Shown in pieces: positions 56,078 through 64,000 of a stretch of DNA of 64,000 bases; position 1 is the stretch's first letter; each line of letters starts with the position of its first letter. The translations under genes and the position numbers were made by a program. Source of the DNA: an uncultured Alphaproteobacteria bacterium (lineage in GTDB: Bacteria > Pseudomonadota > Alphaproteobacteria > UBA9655); contig CALBSK010000086.1 of assembly GCA_937967795.1 (NCBI GenBank), positions 1 through 64,000 on the forward strand, read 5' to 3'. The notes under the pieces were generated by a model. The model searched no databases. It was not told the origin of the DNA and saw only the letters and a program-made list of their open reading frames with translations.

Positions 56078-58235
56078 GGGAGGGGTCTGTTGTTTTTGTG
56101 GCAGCTGATGTAAGGGCTTCAATTATCTTATCTCGAGGACCATCGCCCACAATACGCCCCCCATCAACAATAATGATACGGTCGATGAGTTTTAGAAGAG
56201 AGAGTCGATGGGTCACAAGCAGAAGTGTCTTCTTTTCTTTTATCATTTCTTGAAGTCGGTAAATAAATTTCTGCTCTGAAACAGCATCCATCATCGCAGT
56301 GGGTTCATCGAAAAGAAGGATGGGGGGATTACTCACAAGTGCCCGTGCTATTGCAATTGTTTGGCGTTGCCCTCCTGAAAGTTCAGATCCTCCTTCTCCA
56401 ACCGAAAGATCGTATCCTAAAGGATGGCGAGAGAGAAAATCATGAAGACCCGCCAGAGTTGCAGCTTTCAGAATCGCTTGATCATCAGCCTCTTCTCCTC
56501 CTAAAGTAAGATTGTGATGAATTGTTCCTCCAAAAAGAAAGATATCTTGAGGGATATAGCCAATGTTAGCTCTTAAATTAGCAGGATCAATTTGGCGAAT
56601 ATCCGTTCCATCGATCAGGGTAGATCCAGATTGAGGCGTGTAAAATCCCATTATGAGTTTTTCAATTGTTGTCTTTCCAGATCCTATGGGGCCCACAAGA
56701 GCTACTTTTTCACCAGGGCTAATTTTAAAAGACATGTTATGAAGAGTAAGCGTTTTTTGACCTGGATAGGTAAAATTTACATCTTTAAACTCGATTTCAC
56801 CTTGAAATGAAGGGTGGTGAATAAAATGAGTGGTGGCTGGTCTTTCAATAGGAAGACGAACGAGTTGATTTAAGCGCTTCAAAGATTCGAGGGATTGATT
56901 AAGTCGCATTAAAAGAGATACCATTTGTGTAAGAGGGCCCATGGCTCTCCCAGATAAAATAGAACACGCAATAAGACCTCCCATGGTAAGATTTTTGTCC
57001 CCAATCTGATAAACCCCTACAGTAATAACCCCCACAATTGTAAGATTTTGTACAAACACCGAAAAATGAAGGGCGAACATAGAGAGAAAACGAGCAGAAT
57101 TGGTAGAATCAGCTGACTGAGCCACTAAATCCTCCCAGATTTTCTGCATTTTCCCTTCTGCATTAAGTCCTTTAATTGTCTCAAGACCAAGAATTGATTG
57201 AACAAGAATCGACTGTTTTTGCCCCCCTTCTTGATAGGTTTTTTTGATAGAAGATCCAAGGGGACCTTGAAGGAGAAAACTGACAAGTAATACAATAGGC
57301 ACCATGCCTAAGGGGACAAAGGCGACGGGACCTCCAATAAGCCAAATGATAAAAATAAAAAGAAAAATAAAGGGAAGATCCACAAGCCCAGCAAGAGTGG
57401 CAGAAGAAATAAATTCTCGGAGGGTCTCAAATTCACGTAATTGATGTGCTAATGCCCCAGGAGATTTAGGTTGAGCTTCGAGTCGTATTCCTAAAATATG
57501 CTCATAAAGGCGACTTGCTAAAAGGACATCTGCATTTTTCCCTGCCGTATCCAGGAAATAGCTTCGCAAAAGCCTTAAAATAAAATCAAATATAAAAATA
57601 ACAAGCACACCAATAACAAGGACCCAAAGAGTTGTCGTTGCGTTATTAGGGACAACACGATCATAAACGGTGAGGGCAAAGATACTACTAGCAAGCGTAA
57701 AAAAATTAATAAAAAGAGAAGCAAAAATCACCTGGGAATAAATGGGCCAGAATTGGAGCAAGGTTCCCCAAAACCAATTCTCAGATAAACTGGGGGTCAC
57801 GTTATCTGAAGGTCCGAAATTTTCTGGACCGTAATGAGTCAAGAGAAGCGTCCCACTGTATCTCTTTTTTAGATCCTGCAGGGGAATCGTTCGGAATGAA
57901 TCTCCACCTCCCGGGAAAAGTACGAAAGCTTCAGACTCTTTAAGCTTTTTCAAAACACACGCGTCTCCGTTTTTTAATAAAAGAACACAAGGTGTAATAT
58001 CATTTGAAATTTCTTTAAATTCTTTAGGTACAGTTTCTGCGTTAATATTGACCCGCCGAGCGGCTCTTTTGAAAATTTCAAGGGTGAATCGGCCCTCTTG
58101 AAGAGGCATCCCCACTTTAAGAGAAGATGCTGAAGTAGGACAATCATAGAGCTTAGTGATAATAACAAGGCATTCTAAAAGAGGATCCAGATGTTTAACG
58201 AAAGCTCCTTTTGAATTCTTGATATCTTTAAGCAT
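56070..58235 (-). CDS. type I secretion ABC exporter with degenerate C39-like domain (LapB type)
   Basis: A 721-residue permease-ATPase. Residues 1-130 form a C39-like domain, DPLLECLVIITKLYDCPTSA, that lacks the catalytic Cys/His of bacteriocin exporters, so it should only hold the substrate. Five or six membrane helices span about 165-440. Walker A is VGPIGSGKTTIEKLI, the signature is ELSGGQRQTIAIARAL, and Walker B is ILLFDEPTAMMD. This matches exporters of giant RTX adhesins. No RTX substrate and no LapD/LapG is in the window. Confidence 0.92.
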   Translation of the reverse strand: MLKDIKNSKGAFVKHLDPLLECLVIITKLYDCPTSASSLKVGMPLQEGRFTLEIFKRAARRVNINAETVPKEFKEISNDITPCVLLLKNGDACVLKKLKESEAFVLFPGGGDSFRTIPLQDLKKRYSGTLLLTHYGPENFGPSDNVTPSLSENWFWGTLLQFWPIYSQVIFASLFINFFTLASSIFALTVYDRVVPNNATTTLWVLVIGVLVIFIFDFILRLLRSYFLDTAGKNADVLLASRLYEHILGIRLEAQPKSPGALAHQLREFETLREFISSATLAGLVDLPFIFLFIFIIWLIGGPVAFVPLGMVPIVLLVSFLLQGPLGSSIKKTYQEGGQKQSILVQSILGLETIKGLNAEGKMQKIWEDLVAQSADSTNSARFLSMFALHFSVFVQNLTIVGVITVGVYQIGDKNLTMGGLIACSILSGRAMGPLTQMVSLLMRLNQSLESLKRLNQLVRLPIERPATTHFIHHPSFQGEIEFKDVNFTYPGQKTLTLHNMSFKISPGEKVALVGPIGSGKTTIEKLIMGFYTPQSGSTLIDGTDIRQIDPANLRANIGYIPQDIFLFGGTIHHNLTLGGEEADDQAILKAATLAGLHDFLSRHPLGYDLSVGEGGSELSGGQRQTIAIARALVSNPPILLFDEPTAMMDAVSEQKFIYRLQEMIKEKKTLLLVTHRLSLLKLIDRIIIVDGGRIVGDGPRDKIIEALTSAATKTTDPSHD

Positions 58236-58388
58236 GAGGAGTACCTTTTTATTATTTTTCTCTTAAAGTGCGCCTTTTTATCTTTCCAGTCGGAAGGAAA
58301 ACTTAAAATGAAACCAGAAAACCCATAGATATCTTACGTTAAATGTATCATAATCCGAGAAAGTTAATAAAAATATAACCGAGTAAGG
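58236..58388. promoter_or_regulatory. divergent promoter region of the secretion genes
   Basis: This 153-base AT-rich gap separates the ABC/HlyD unit from the tolC-like gene and must hold promoters for both. A CATAAT at about 58349 is a possible -10 for tolC, but I see no convincing -35. Shared control of the three parts is plausible. Confidence 0.35.
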
Positions 58389-59723
58389 ATGGCTAAAAGA
58401 CTTTTTTTTGTAATGATTTGTCTTTGTAGTGCCTTAGAGTCTAAGGCTCTTGCCACAAATGTGAAAGAAGCTGTGAAATCTGCTCTTTTAACAAACCCTA
58501 CAATTAGCGCTGATGAAGCCGAAGTACGTGCAAGTCAGTGGGAGGTCGATTCAGCACGAGCAGGGTACTTTCCCTCAGTAGGTATTTCGGGAGGTGTGGG
58601 CGGCTATGAAAATATCCGATTTAGAGAAAAGAATTCTTCTGTCTCTGGCCCCCTCTCAACAACCGTTACTCGTTTTGTTACTACTCCTTCAGTAACGGTA
58701 ACTCAGACGATTTTTGATGGACTGGCAACTCCTTATGCTGTGGAATATGCCCATAAAGTTGTTCAAGGAGCTCAATCGGTCTTAGGGCAAACTTCTGAGC
58801 AAATTGCGCTTGATGCCATCACGGCTTATGCGAATTTACGTGCTCAAGAAAGGCTTCTTAATCTTGCTGATTATAACATTCAAAAGCACACAAACCTTCT
58901 TGAAAAAGTTAAAAAACGGGTTCAAGGAGGGATTAGTACAATTGCCGATGTTTATCAAGTTGAATCCCGTCTTAAAGATGCTATTGTCATTAAAGATAGA
59001 TTTGAAGGTCAACGAGAAGAAGCTCTTGCAAGTTTTATTGATGTTGTAGGATTTCGACCCGAAGCGCTTGAACACCCCCACATACCGGAGGATTTACTCT
59101 CAACCAATGTTGAGAAAATTCTTACGACTGTATCTCAGGCCAATCCAGGCATTCTTCTTGCGAATGCCCGTCTTGAAATCCAAAAAGCAGCATTTGATCA
59201 AACCTTACCTCCTTTTCTTCCAACTCTACGTGTAGAAGCTGGTACTAACGGTCCTAACTTAAATCCTTTTGGAACACGAGGAAAGGTTACCACGCATAGA
59301 GCTCAACTTGTTCTTGATTATAATTTGTATAGCGGAGGTAAAAACACGGCTCAGCGTAATGCTGCTCGAGAACGCGTTGTTGAAGCTAAAAAAAGATTAG
59401 ATGTAGCAAGGCGCAATGCGGCGAAACAAGCCCGCTCTGCCTGGGGGACATTTATAAGTGCACATAAACAGACAAAAGATGCAAAAAAGGCAGTTGAAGT
59501 CGATGAAAAACTAGAGCACGCTTACCTCCTTCAATTTGAGCTTGTAGCTCTTCCTCTTCTTAATCTTGTGGATGCTTATGTTTCTTATTTCCGGGCGAAA
59601 GCAGACCAAATTAATGCTGAAGCAGAAGAAGATATTCGCCATGCCACCCTTCTCGCTCTCATGGGCATGCTTAAGTCAACTTTTCTCTCGGATAATGAAT
59701 GTTGCGAAGATAAGATTGAGTGA
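58389..59723 (+). CDS. TolC-family outer membrane channel
   Basis: A 444-residue outer-membrane efflux protein with a signal peptide (MAKRLFFVMICLCSALESKA) and two homologous halves, each with a long coiled helix pair. Typical motifs are EAVKSALLTNPTISADEAEV near the N-terminus, TVTQTIFDGLATPYAVEYA, and YNLYSGGKNTAQRNAARERV in the second half. It is divergent from the HlyB/HlyD genes and likely supplies their outer-membrane exit. The ribosome-binding site is weak (gtaagg lies against the ATG). Confidence 0.9.
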   Translation: MAKRLFFVMICLCSALESKALATNVKEAVKSALLTNPTISADEAEVRASQWEVDSARAGYFPSVGISGGVGGYENIRFREKNSSVSGPLSTTVTRFVTTPSVTVTQTIFDGLATPYAVEYAHKVVQGAQSVLGQTSEQIALDAITAYANLRAQERLLNLADYNIQKHTNLLEKVKKRVQGGISTIADVYQVESRLKDAIVIKDRFEGQREEALASFIDVVGFRPEALEHPHIPEDLLSTNVEKILTTVSQANPGILLANARLEIQKAAFDQTLPPFLPTLRVEAGTNGPNLNPFGTRGKVTTHRAQLVLDYNLYSGGKNTAQRNAARERVVEAKKRLDVARRNAAKQARSAWGTFISAHKQTKDAKKAVEVDEKLEHAYLLQFELVALPLLNLVDAYVSYFRAKADQINAEAEEDIRHATLLALMGMLKSTFLSDNECCEDKIE

Positions 59724-59760
59724 TGAAGACAGGTAAATCCTAGAATTTCCCAATTAATTT

Positions 59761-61041
59761 CTAAAGCATCCACTTCAATGCGTCCTCAATGGAAAGTTGA
59801 ACCCTTTCATCTGTGCGACGATTTTTCACTTCACATTGGCCCAAAGCCACACCCCGAGAACCCACTATAATTTGCCAGGGAAGGCCAATAAGATCCATAT
59901 CCGCAAATTTAGCTCCTGGCCCCATATCACGATCGTCATAGAGAACGTCGATACCCCCCTGAAGGAGTTTCAAATAAATATCTTCACAGAGTTGAGAACA
60001 AGCCGCATCTTTCATATTCAGATTGAGGAGACCCACTCTAAAGGGAGCAACACTTTCTGGCCATTTAATACCCCTTTCATCATGGTGAGCTTCAATAATA
60101 GCTCCGACAAGACGAGAGACACCGATGCCGTATGAGCCCATTTCAACAGGAATTTGTTTGCCATCCGGTCCCATTACATAGGCATTGAAGGGAATCGAAT
60201 ATTTTGTACCAAAATAAAATACGTGTCCCACTTCAATACCGCGGGCTGTCTTCAGACGCTCAAGAGGTACAGGGCAGTTTTGAGAGTCATGAAGTTCATC
60301 TGAAGCTGCATAAAGAGTTTGCAAATGATCAAGGGTAAGCGTATTGACATCTAATTTTTCATAATCAACATCATAAAAAATTTCACTCTCTCCTGTTTCG
60401 GCCAAAATTTGGAATTCATGACTAAGGTTCCCTCCAATCGCTCCCGATGATGCACGAACAGGAATAGCTGTGAGATCCATCCGCGCGAAAGTTCTTACGT
60501 AAGCTTCGAGCATCGCTTGATAGGACGCTTTTGCCCCTTCGATCGTCAGATCAAAAGAATAATTATCTTTCATCAGGAATTCTCGACCTCGCATAATGCC
60601 AAATCGGGGACGAATTTCGTCCCGAAACTTCCATTGGATGTTGTAAAAGCGTTTCGGAAGATCTCGATAACTTTTGATAAACCGAGCAAAAATTTCTGTT
60701 ATCACTTCTTCGGCAGTAGGGCCATAAAGCATGTCTCGTTCATGACGATCTTTTATACGGAGCATTTCCTTTCCATAATCATGGTAACGTCCGCTCCTCT
60801 CCCATAGTTCAGCAGGTTGAATTGTGGGCATGAGGACTTCGAGGCTCCCTGCTCGATCTTGTTCTTCTCGAACTATTTGTGCAATTTTTTTAAGAACCCG
60901 AAGGCCTAAAGGGAGCCATGAATAAATGCCTGAGGTAACTTGTGTGATCATACCTGATCTCAGCATCAATCTGTGTGAGGCAACCTGCGCTTCTTGAGGC
61001 GTTTCTTTTAAAGTTGGATAGAAAAAAAGGGAGGAACGCAT
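59761..61041 (-). CDS. proS: prolyl-tRNA synthetase (short alphaproteobacterial type)
   Basis: A class II synthetase of 426 residues without the editing INS domain, the form common in alphaproteobacteria. Motif 1 lies in [16 protein letters not shown], motif 2 in [26 protein letters not shown], and motif 3 in [13 protein letters not shown]. Absence of the editing domain means mischarged Ala-tRNA-Pro must be cleared in trans, as by ProX/YbaK. It follows lptB by 14 bases, an unusual neighbour. Confidence 0.95.
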   Translation of the reverse strand: MRSSLFFYPTLKETPQEAQVASHRLMLRSGMITQVTSGIYSWLPLGLRVLKKIAQIVREEQDRAGSLEVLMPTIQPAELWERSGRYHDYGKEMLRIKDRHERDMLYGPTAEEVITEIFARFIKSYRDLPKRFYNIQWKFRDEIRPRFGIMRGREFLMKDNYSFDLTIEGAKASYQAMLEAYVRTFARMDLTAIPVRASSGAIGGNLSHEFQILAETGESEIFYDVDYEKLDVNTLTLDHLQTLYAASDELHDSQNCPVPLERLKTARGIEVGHVFYFGTKYSIPFNAYVMGPDGKQIPVEMGSYGIGVSRLVGAIIEAHHDERGIKWPESVAPFRVGLLNLNMKDAACSQLCEDIYLKLLQGGIDVLYDDRDMGPGAKFADMDLIGLPWQIIVGSRGVALGQCEVKNRRTDERVQLSIEDALKWML

Positions 61042-61055
61042 ATTTTATTGTCTCC

Positions 61056-61820
61056 TTATAGCCTAAATTCTTCTCCTAAATAAACACGACGAACAACGGT
61101 ATCCGCAACGATTTCTTCAGGCTCCCCTTCTTTGAGGACAAGCCCGTCCTTAATAATATACGCTCGGTCCACAATACAAAGCATATCTCTTACATTATGA
61201 TCCGTGATTAAAACGCCAATGTTTCTATCCTTAAGATGAGAAATAAGAGCCCTAACTTCTGCAACAGCAATTGGATCGATACCGGCTAACGGCTCATCAA
61301 GCAACATAAAATGCGGATTGCTGGCAAGAGCGCGTGCAATTTCAGTGCGGCGCCTTTCTCCTCCCGACAAAGAAAGAGCGGAAGAATGACGAATGTGTTT
61401 AATTGAAAATTCATCAAGAAGTATTTCAAGGCGTTCTTCTCGTATATCATAATCGGGTTCTACGATTTCTAAAATGGCTTTAATATTGTTTTCAACAGAA
61501 AGGCCGCGGAAAATGGAAGTTTCTTGAGGAAGATATCCAATGCCTAAACGAGCCCTCCGATACATGGGAAGAAAAGTAATATTATGGTTATCTAAGAAAA
61601 CAGAACCAGAATCGGCTTTAATTAAGCCCGTAATAATAGAAAAACAGGTTGTCTTTCCCGCTCCATTAGGGCCTAAAAGCCCTACTGCTTCGCCACGTTT
61701 GACATAAAGGTTGACGTTATCAACTACGATGCGTCCAGAATAAGCTTTTCTTAAATTTTGAGCGTGCAACCCTTCTGTAACAGCAATTCTATTTTCTGAT
61801 AATGACATCCAATCACTCAC
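61056..61820 (-). CDS. lptB: LPS export ABC transporter ATPase
   Basis: Powers LptBFG, which extracts LPS from the inner membrane. Walker A is LLGPNGAGKTTCFSII, the signature is ALSLSGGERRRTEIARAL, and Walker B is FMLLDEPLAGIDP. The Q-loop YLPQETSIFRGL is characteristic of LptB. It starts one base after the lptA stop. lptF and lptG are not in the window. Confidence 0.95.
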   Translation of the reverse strand: MSDWMSLSENRIAVTEGLHAQNLRKAYSGRIVVDNVNLYVKRGEAVGLLGPNGAGKTTCFSIITGLIKADSGSVFLDNHNITFLPMYRRARLGIGYLPQETSIFRGLSVENNIKAILEIVEPDYDIREERLEILLDEFSIKHIRHSSALSLSGGERRRTEIARALASNPHFMLLDEPLAGIDPIAVAEVRALISHLKDRNIGVLITDHNVRDMLCIVDRAYIIKDGLVLKEGEPEEIVADTVVRRVYLGEEFRL

Positions 61821-61821
61821 A

Positions 61822-62766
61822 TTACTTTATTTCCGAAGATGAAGTATGTTTTTTCTTAGCAGAAAGAGAGAAGCCACGTCTATCTTTCTGTTTTAGAGAG
61901 GGCTTTGTGTTTGAAGGAGATCGTTTGTCTTGTGCTTTCTCGGCATCTTTTGAGAAAATAATACCTGAAATACGCTTGTTCCCTTCTTTTTGAGAGAGAT
62001 GAGGAGGTTGAGGAAATACTTCAGCAACATTTCTTTTAAAATCGAATTGACCATACCCGCCTTTAATGACATTTTGACCTTGAGTCAACGTAACGTTATC
62101 ATAAACTTCAACGATTTCTGTTTGAGAAGAATAAACGCCTCGATCGCCGGTTACAATGCCCTTTGGACCAGAAGCCAATATGTTCCCTTCTGCTTCCACC
62201 CGATCGAGGGCTAATTTTTCTCGTTTCTCTTCAATGCCTTCAGAAGAGGGCTTAAAATAGGCAATAAGAGTATCTGCCTCTATAACCTCTTCTTTCTCGG
62301 GGAATTGAGCGACTGCATGCCCCCGCGCAATCCCTTGATTTTTTGAATGCCAGTATTCAATGGAGTCTCTGGCTGTAAGTGTTTCCTTTGGTGTCACAAT
62401 TTTTAAATTTCCTCCGGTTAGCAAGACCCGATCAAGAGCAACATCATAATGAGCATGCTCACCATAAGCCTTTTCGGTAGGTGTTTCCATACGTACGTGA
62501 CCATCGGCCGTCATTGATGTAATGTCTCGTTCTTCCGAAAAATAAACGGTCAACAAATCACCATAGACGGTGTTTATTCCTTTTTGTGCTTTAGCCAGTC
62601 CCTTGGCTACACATTTGCGGGCGAGTTCATCGCAAACAACGGATTCCTCAGCTTCAATAATAACAGGAGAGTCATCTTTACTGTTAGATAAACTATCCTG
62701 GATATGGGCATACCCCAAAGAATTACAGTTGAGAAAAGCAAGGAGAAAAAGGAATTTATTGCGCAT
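61822..62766 (-). CDS. lptA: LPS transport periplasmic protein LptA
   Basis: The periplasmic bridge for LPS. A signal peptide (MRNKFLFLLAFLNCNSLGYA) precedes an OstA-like beta-jellyroll with repeated VYGDLLTVYF, LTARDSIEYWHSKNQG and VKGDRGVYSSQTEIVEVYD-type strands. At 314 residues it is longer than E. coli LptA (about 185), with a Lys/Ser-rich tail after about 265. It overlaps lptC by 11 bases. Confidence 0.88.
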   Translation of the reverse strand: MRNKFLFLLAFLNCNSLGYAHIQDSLSNSKDDSPVIIEAEESVVCDELARKCVAKGLAKAQKGINTVYGDLLTVYFSEERDITSMTADGHVRMETPTEKAYGEHAHYDVALDRVLLTGGNLKIVTPKETLTARDSIEYWHSKNQGIARGHAVAQFPEKEEVIEADTLIAYFKPSSEGIEEKREKLALDRVEAEGNILASGPKGIVTGDRGVYSSQTEIVEVYDNVTLTQGQNVIKGGYGQFDFKRNVAEVFPQPPHLSQKEGNKRISGIIFSKDAEKAQDKRSPSNTKPSLKQKDRRGFSLSAKKKHTSSSEIK

Positions 62767-63388
62767 GAATTTTCTTATTCTTTTTTATAGAAGATTTCTT
62801 AATCTCAACTCTAGAGGGACCTTTAAGAGTAATCACTTTTTTCCCTTGAGTGTGGTTTTCTATCTTAAATCCGTTTTGCCCTATAAACTTTCCAGGAGGT
62901 CCTTCTCCTGCAATATAAGTATCTCCTTCAATGACCTTATCATTCAGGGTGACATGAGCTCTTTCTGTCTCGATATAATAGCCATCTGTACTCGTGAGCG
63001 TCACTTTTCCTTCTAGATTTAAAGCTTTGATCTGTGTATCATAATGTCCTTTTTGAGCCTGAACGTTAAAAGTTTGCCCTTCTATCATTGTCATAGAACC
63101 ATGGGGATTTATAAGCTTGGTAAAGGTTTCTGTTTCTTGTTGTGCCCATTCCGCATCTACCTGAAAAGGTTGTCCTTTTTCATCTGTCGAGAGATACTGG
63201 GGATGTACCATGCGATTTTCTCGAATTTCGGGGTGAGTTGAATCAACAACACCAGGATTTTCCTTGCCTAGAGAGGCAAGGTATGGCCAGCCGATGGCAA
63301 AGCCTATAGAGAGAACAATTCCTAAGGGAAGAAGAACCTTCATTGAACTCACATAACGCGAGTAACCCCGGGGTAAAGAGGATCTCAT
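62756..63388 (-). CDS. lptC: LPS export system protein LptC
   Basis: A 210-residue protein with an N-terminal anchor helix (VLLPLGIVLSIGFAIGWPYL, about 18-37) and a periplasmic jellyroll (TFNVQAQKGHYDTQIKALNLEG, VTLTSTDGYYIETERAHV). It hands LPS from LptBFG to LptA. The ATG directly follows the kdsD stop. Confidence 0.87.
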   Translation of the reverse strand: MRSSLPRGYSRYVSSMKVLLPLGIVLSIGFAIGWPYLASLGKENPGVVDSTHPEIRENRMVHPQYLSTDEKGQPFQVDAEWAQQETETFTKLINPHGSMTMIEGQTFNVQAQKGHYDTQIKALNLEGKVTLTSTDGYYIETERAHVTLNDKVIEGDTYIAGEGPPGKFIGQNGFKIENHTQGKKVITLKGPSRVEIKKSSIKKNKKIHAQ

Positions 63389-64000
63389 TTAAGCAAGACC
63401 TTCTATTAAACAATCATGAAGCCGAAGAAGACCTACAAGCCGGCCACTCGTCTCTTCTAAGACAAATAAGTTAGTAATAGATTTTCGGTTCATAAACCCT
63501 AAAGCTTCTATAGCAAAGGAAGATGAAAAAATTGTTTTAGGTGAAGGGGTCATCACATCTTCAACTGTTTGGGTTAATAGCGAAGGATTCATATGGCGAC
63601 GTAAATCTCCATCCGTAATAATGCCGACAAGATTTGCTTCTTTATCCAAAACGCCAATACATCCAAAACCCTTTTTCGTCATGATAACAAGAGCTTCACT
63701 CATTAAAGTACCCTTTAAGACAAGGGGCAATTCCTCAAAGGGTCGCATAACATCGACAACATGCAAGAGTTTTCGACCTAATTGCCCTCCGGGATGAAAA
63801 TTTTTAAAGTCTTTTTGCGAAAATCCTTTACGCTTCAAAAGGGAAATGGCAAGAGCATCTCCAAGAGCGAGCATAAGAGTCGTTGACGTAGTGGGTGCAA
63901 GCCCCATGGGGCAGGCTTCCGTGAAAGGAGGGAGAAGGAGGGTATGACGGGCTGCCTTAGCCAGAACACTGTCCGCTCTGCAAGTAATGGCAATGATGGG
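63389..64000 (-). CDS. kdsD: arabinose-5-phosphate isomerase (partial; runs off the right edge)
   Basis: The visible 203 residues are the C-terminal part of a SIS plus two-CBS protein that makes D-arabinose 5-phosphate for Kdo. The SIS end reads MGLAPTTSTTLMLALGDALA, and the CBS pair holds VMTKKGFGCIGVLDKEANLVGIITDGDLRR and VMTPSPKTI-type segments. The frame is open to base 64000, so the start lies outside. It heads kdsD-lptC-lptA-lptB, the standard LPS operon. Confidence 0.93.
   Translation of the reverse strand, partial: PIIAITCRADSVLAKAARHTLLLPPFTEACPMGLAPTTSTTLMLALGDALAISLLKRKGFSQKDFKNFHPGGQLGRKLLHVVDVMRPFEELPLVLKGTLMSEALVIMTKKGFGCIGVLDKEANLVGIITDGDLRRHMNPSLLTQTVEDVMTPSPKTIFSSSFAIEALGFMNRKSITNLFVLEETSGRLVGLLRLHDCLIEGLA

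Noticed and set aside
56070..58235. ABC exporter as a bacteriocin/C39 peptidase exporter
   Set aside because: The C39-like domain lacks the catalytic Cys and His, and no double-glycine precursor is nearby.
62570..63016. 148-codon plus-strand frame opposite lptA/lptC
   Set aside because: Antisense shadow of two confidently identified genes in a conserved operon.
1..64000. CRISPR array, prophage block or toxin-antitoxin pair
   Set aside because: I saw no regularly spaced direct repeats, no phage structural genes, and no adjacent small toxin-antitoxin gene pair.

Overview
The window comes from an AT-rich alphaproteobacterial chromosome, most likely an endosymbiont-like lineage of the Holosporales/Paracaedibacter kind. 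This is inferred from gene content, not from a search. The pointers are a TrcR/DUF1013 regulator, a TIGR02300 zinc-ribbon protein, an alphaproteobacterial-type SerC, a short ProS, a HIG1 twin-membrane protein beside a cobalamin adenosyltransferase, and decayed insertion sequences of several families. Coding density is high, with many 1-8 base overlaps between co-directional genes. I see no CRISPR array, phage block or intact mobile element.

Layout. 0-9 kb: a surface-glycan glycosyltransferase, then usp-degP-rarA on the minus strand, a LON-domain/Trm112 pair, and a two-gene cassette consisting of a polytopic GT-C-like protein and a fused polyprenyl-phosphate glycosyltransferase/GtrA flippase. 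9-19 kb: trmJ, cysS and gltX; an outer membrane beta-barrel protein with a clean terminator; a 1060-residue tricorn-type protease; the trcR-HIG1-cobO operon; pfkA. 19-31 kb: cmk-rpsA, tRNA-Leu, sodB, uvrD/pcrA, lolC-lolD, and serC-sfsA-map-radC. 31-42 kb: a GmhB-like phosphatase, tilS-ftsH, hisS-prfA, a RodZ-like gene, tRNA-Arg with an IS5 remnant, and a methyltransferase. 42-49 kb: phoH-ybeY-corC-lnt, dut and an SH3 protein, an IS481 remnant, tRNA-Ser, dsbA, gpsA-EVE-acs. 51-64 kb: nfu, a Bax-like glucosaminidase, a nitroreductase, carbonic anhydrase, a type I secretion system split over two divergent units, proS, and kdsD-lptC-lptA-lptB running off the right edge.

How the genes work together. 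Much of the window serves envelope biogenesis: lipoprotein maturation and sorting (lnt, lolCD), LPS core and transport (kdsD, lptCAB, a GmhB-like phosphatase), glycan decoration (three glycosyltransferase genes), envelope proteolysis (degP), and protein export (HlyB/HlyD/TolC type). The rest is translation and tRNA processing (gltX, cysS, hisS, proS, tilS, trmJ, prfA, rpsA, map), quality control (ftsH, tricorn, radC, rarA, uvrD), and central metabolism (pfkA, acs, gpsA, serC).

The most interesting points are the fused GtrB-GtrA plus GT-C cassette, the cytoplasmic tricorn protease with a nine-G tract just after its catalytic serine, an orphan LapB-type secretion system, the coincidence of all three tRNA genes with decayed transposase fragments of three different families, and several unexplained inverted repeats. 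I did not find a system I would call convincingly new.
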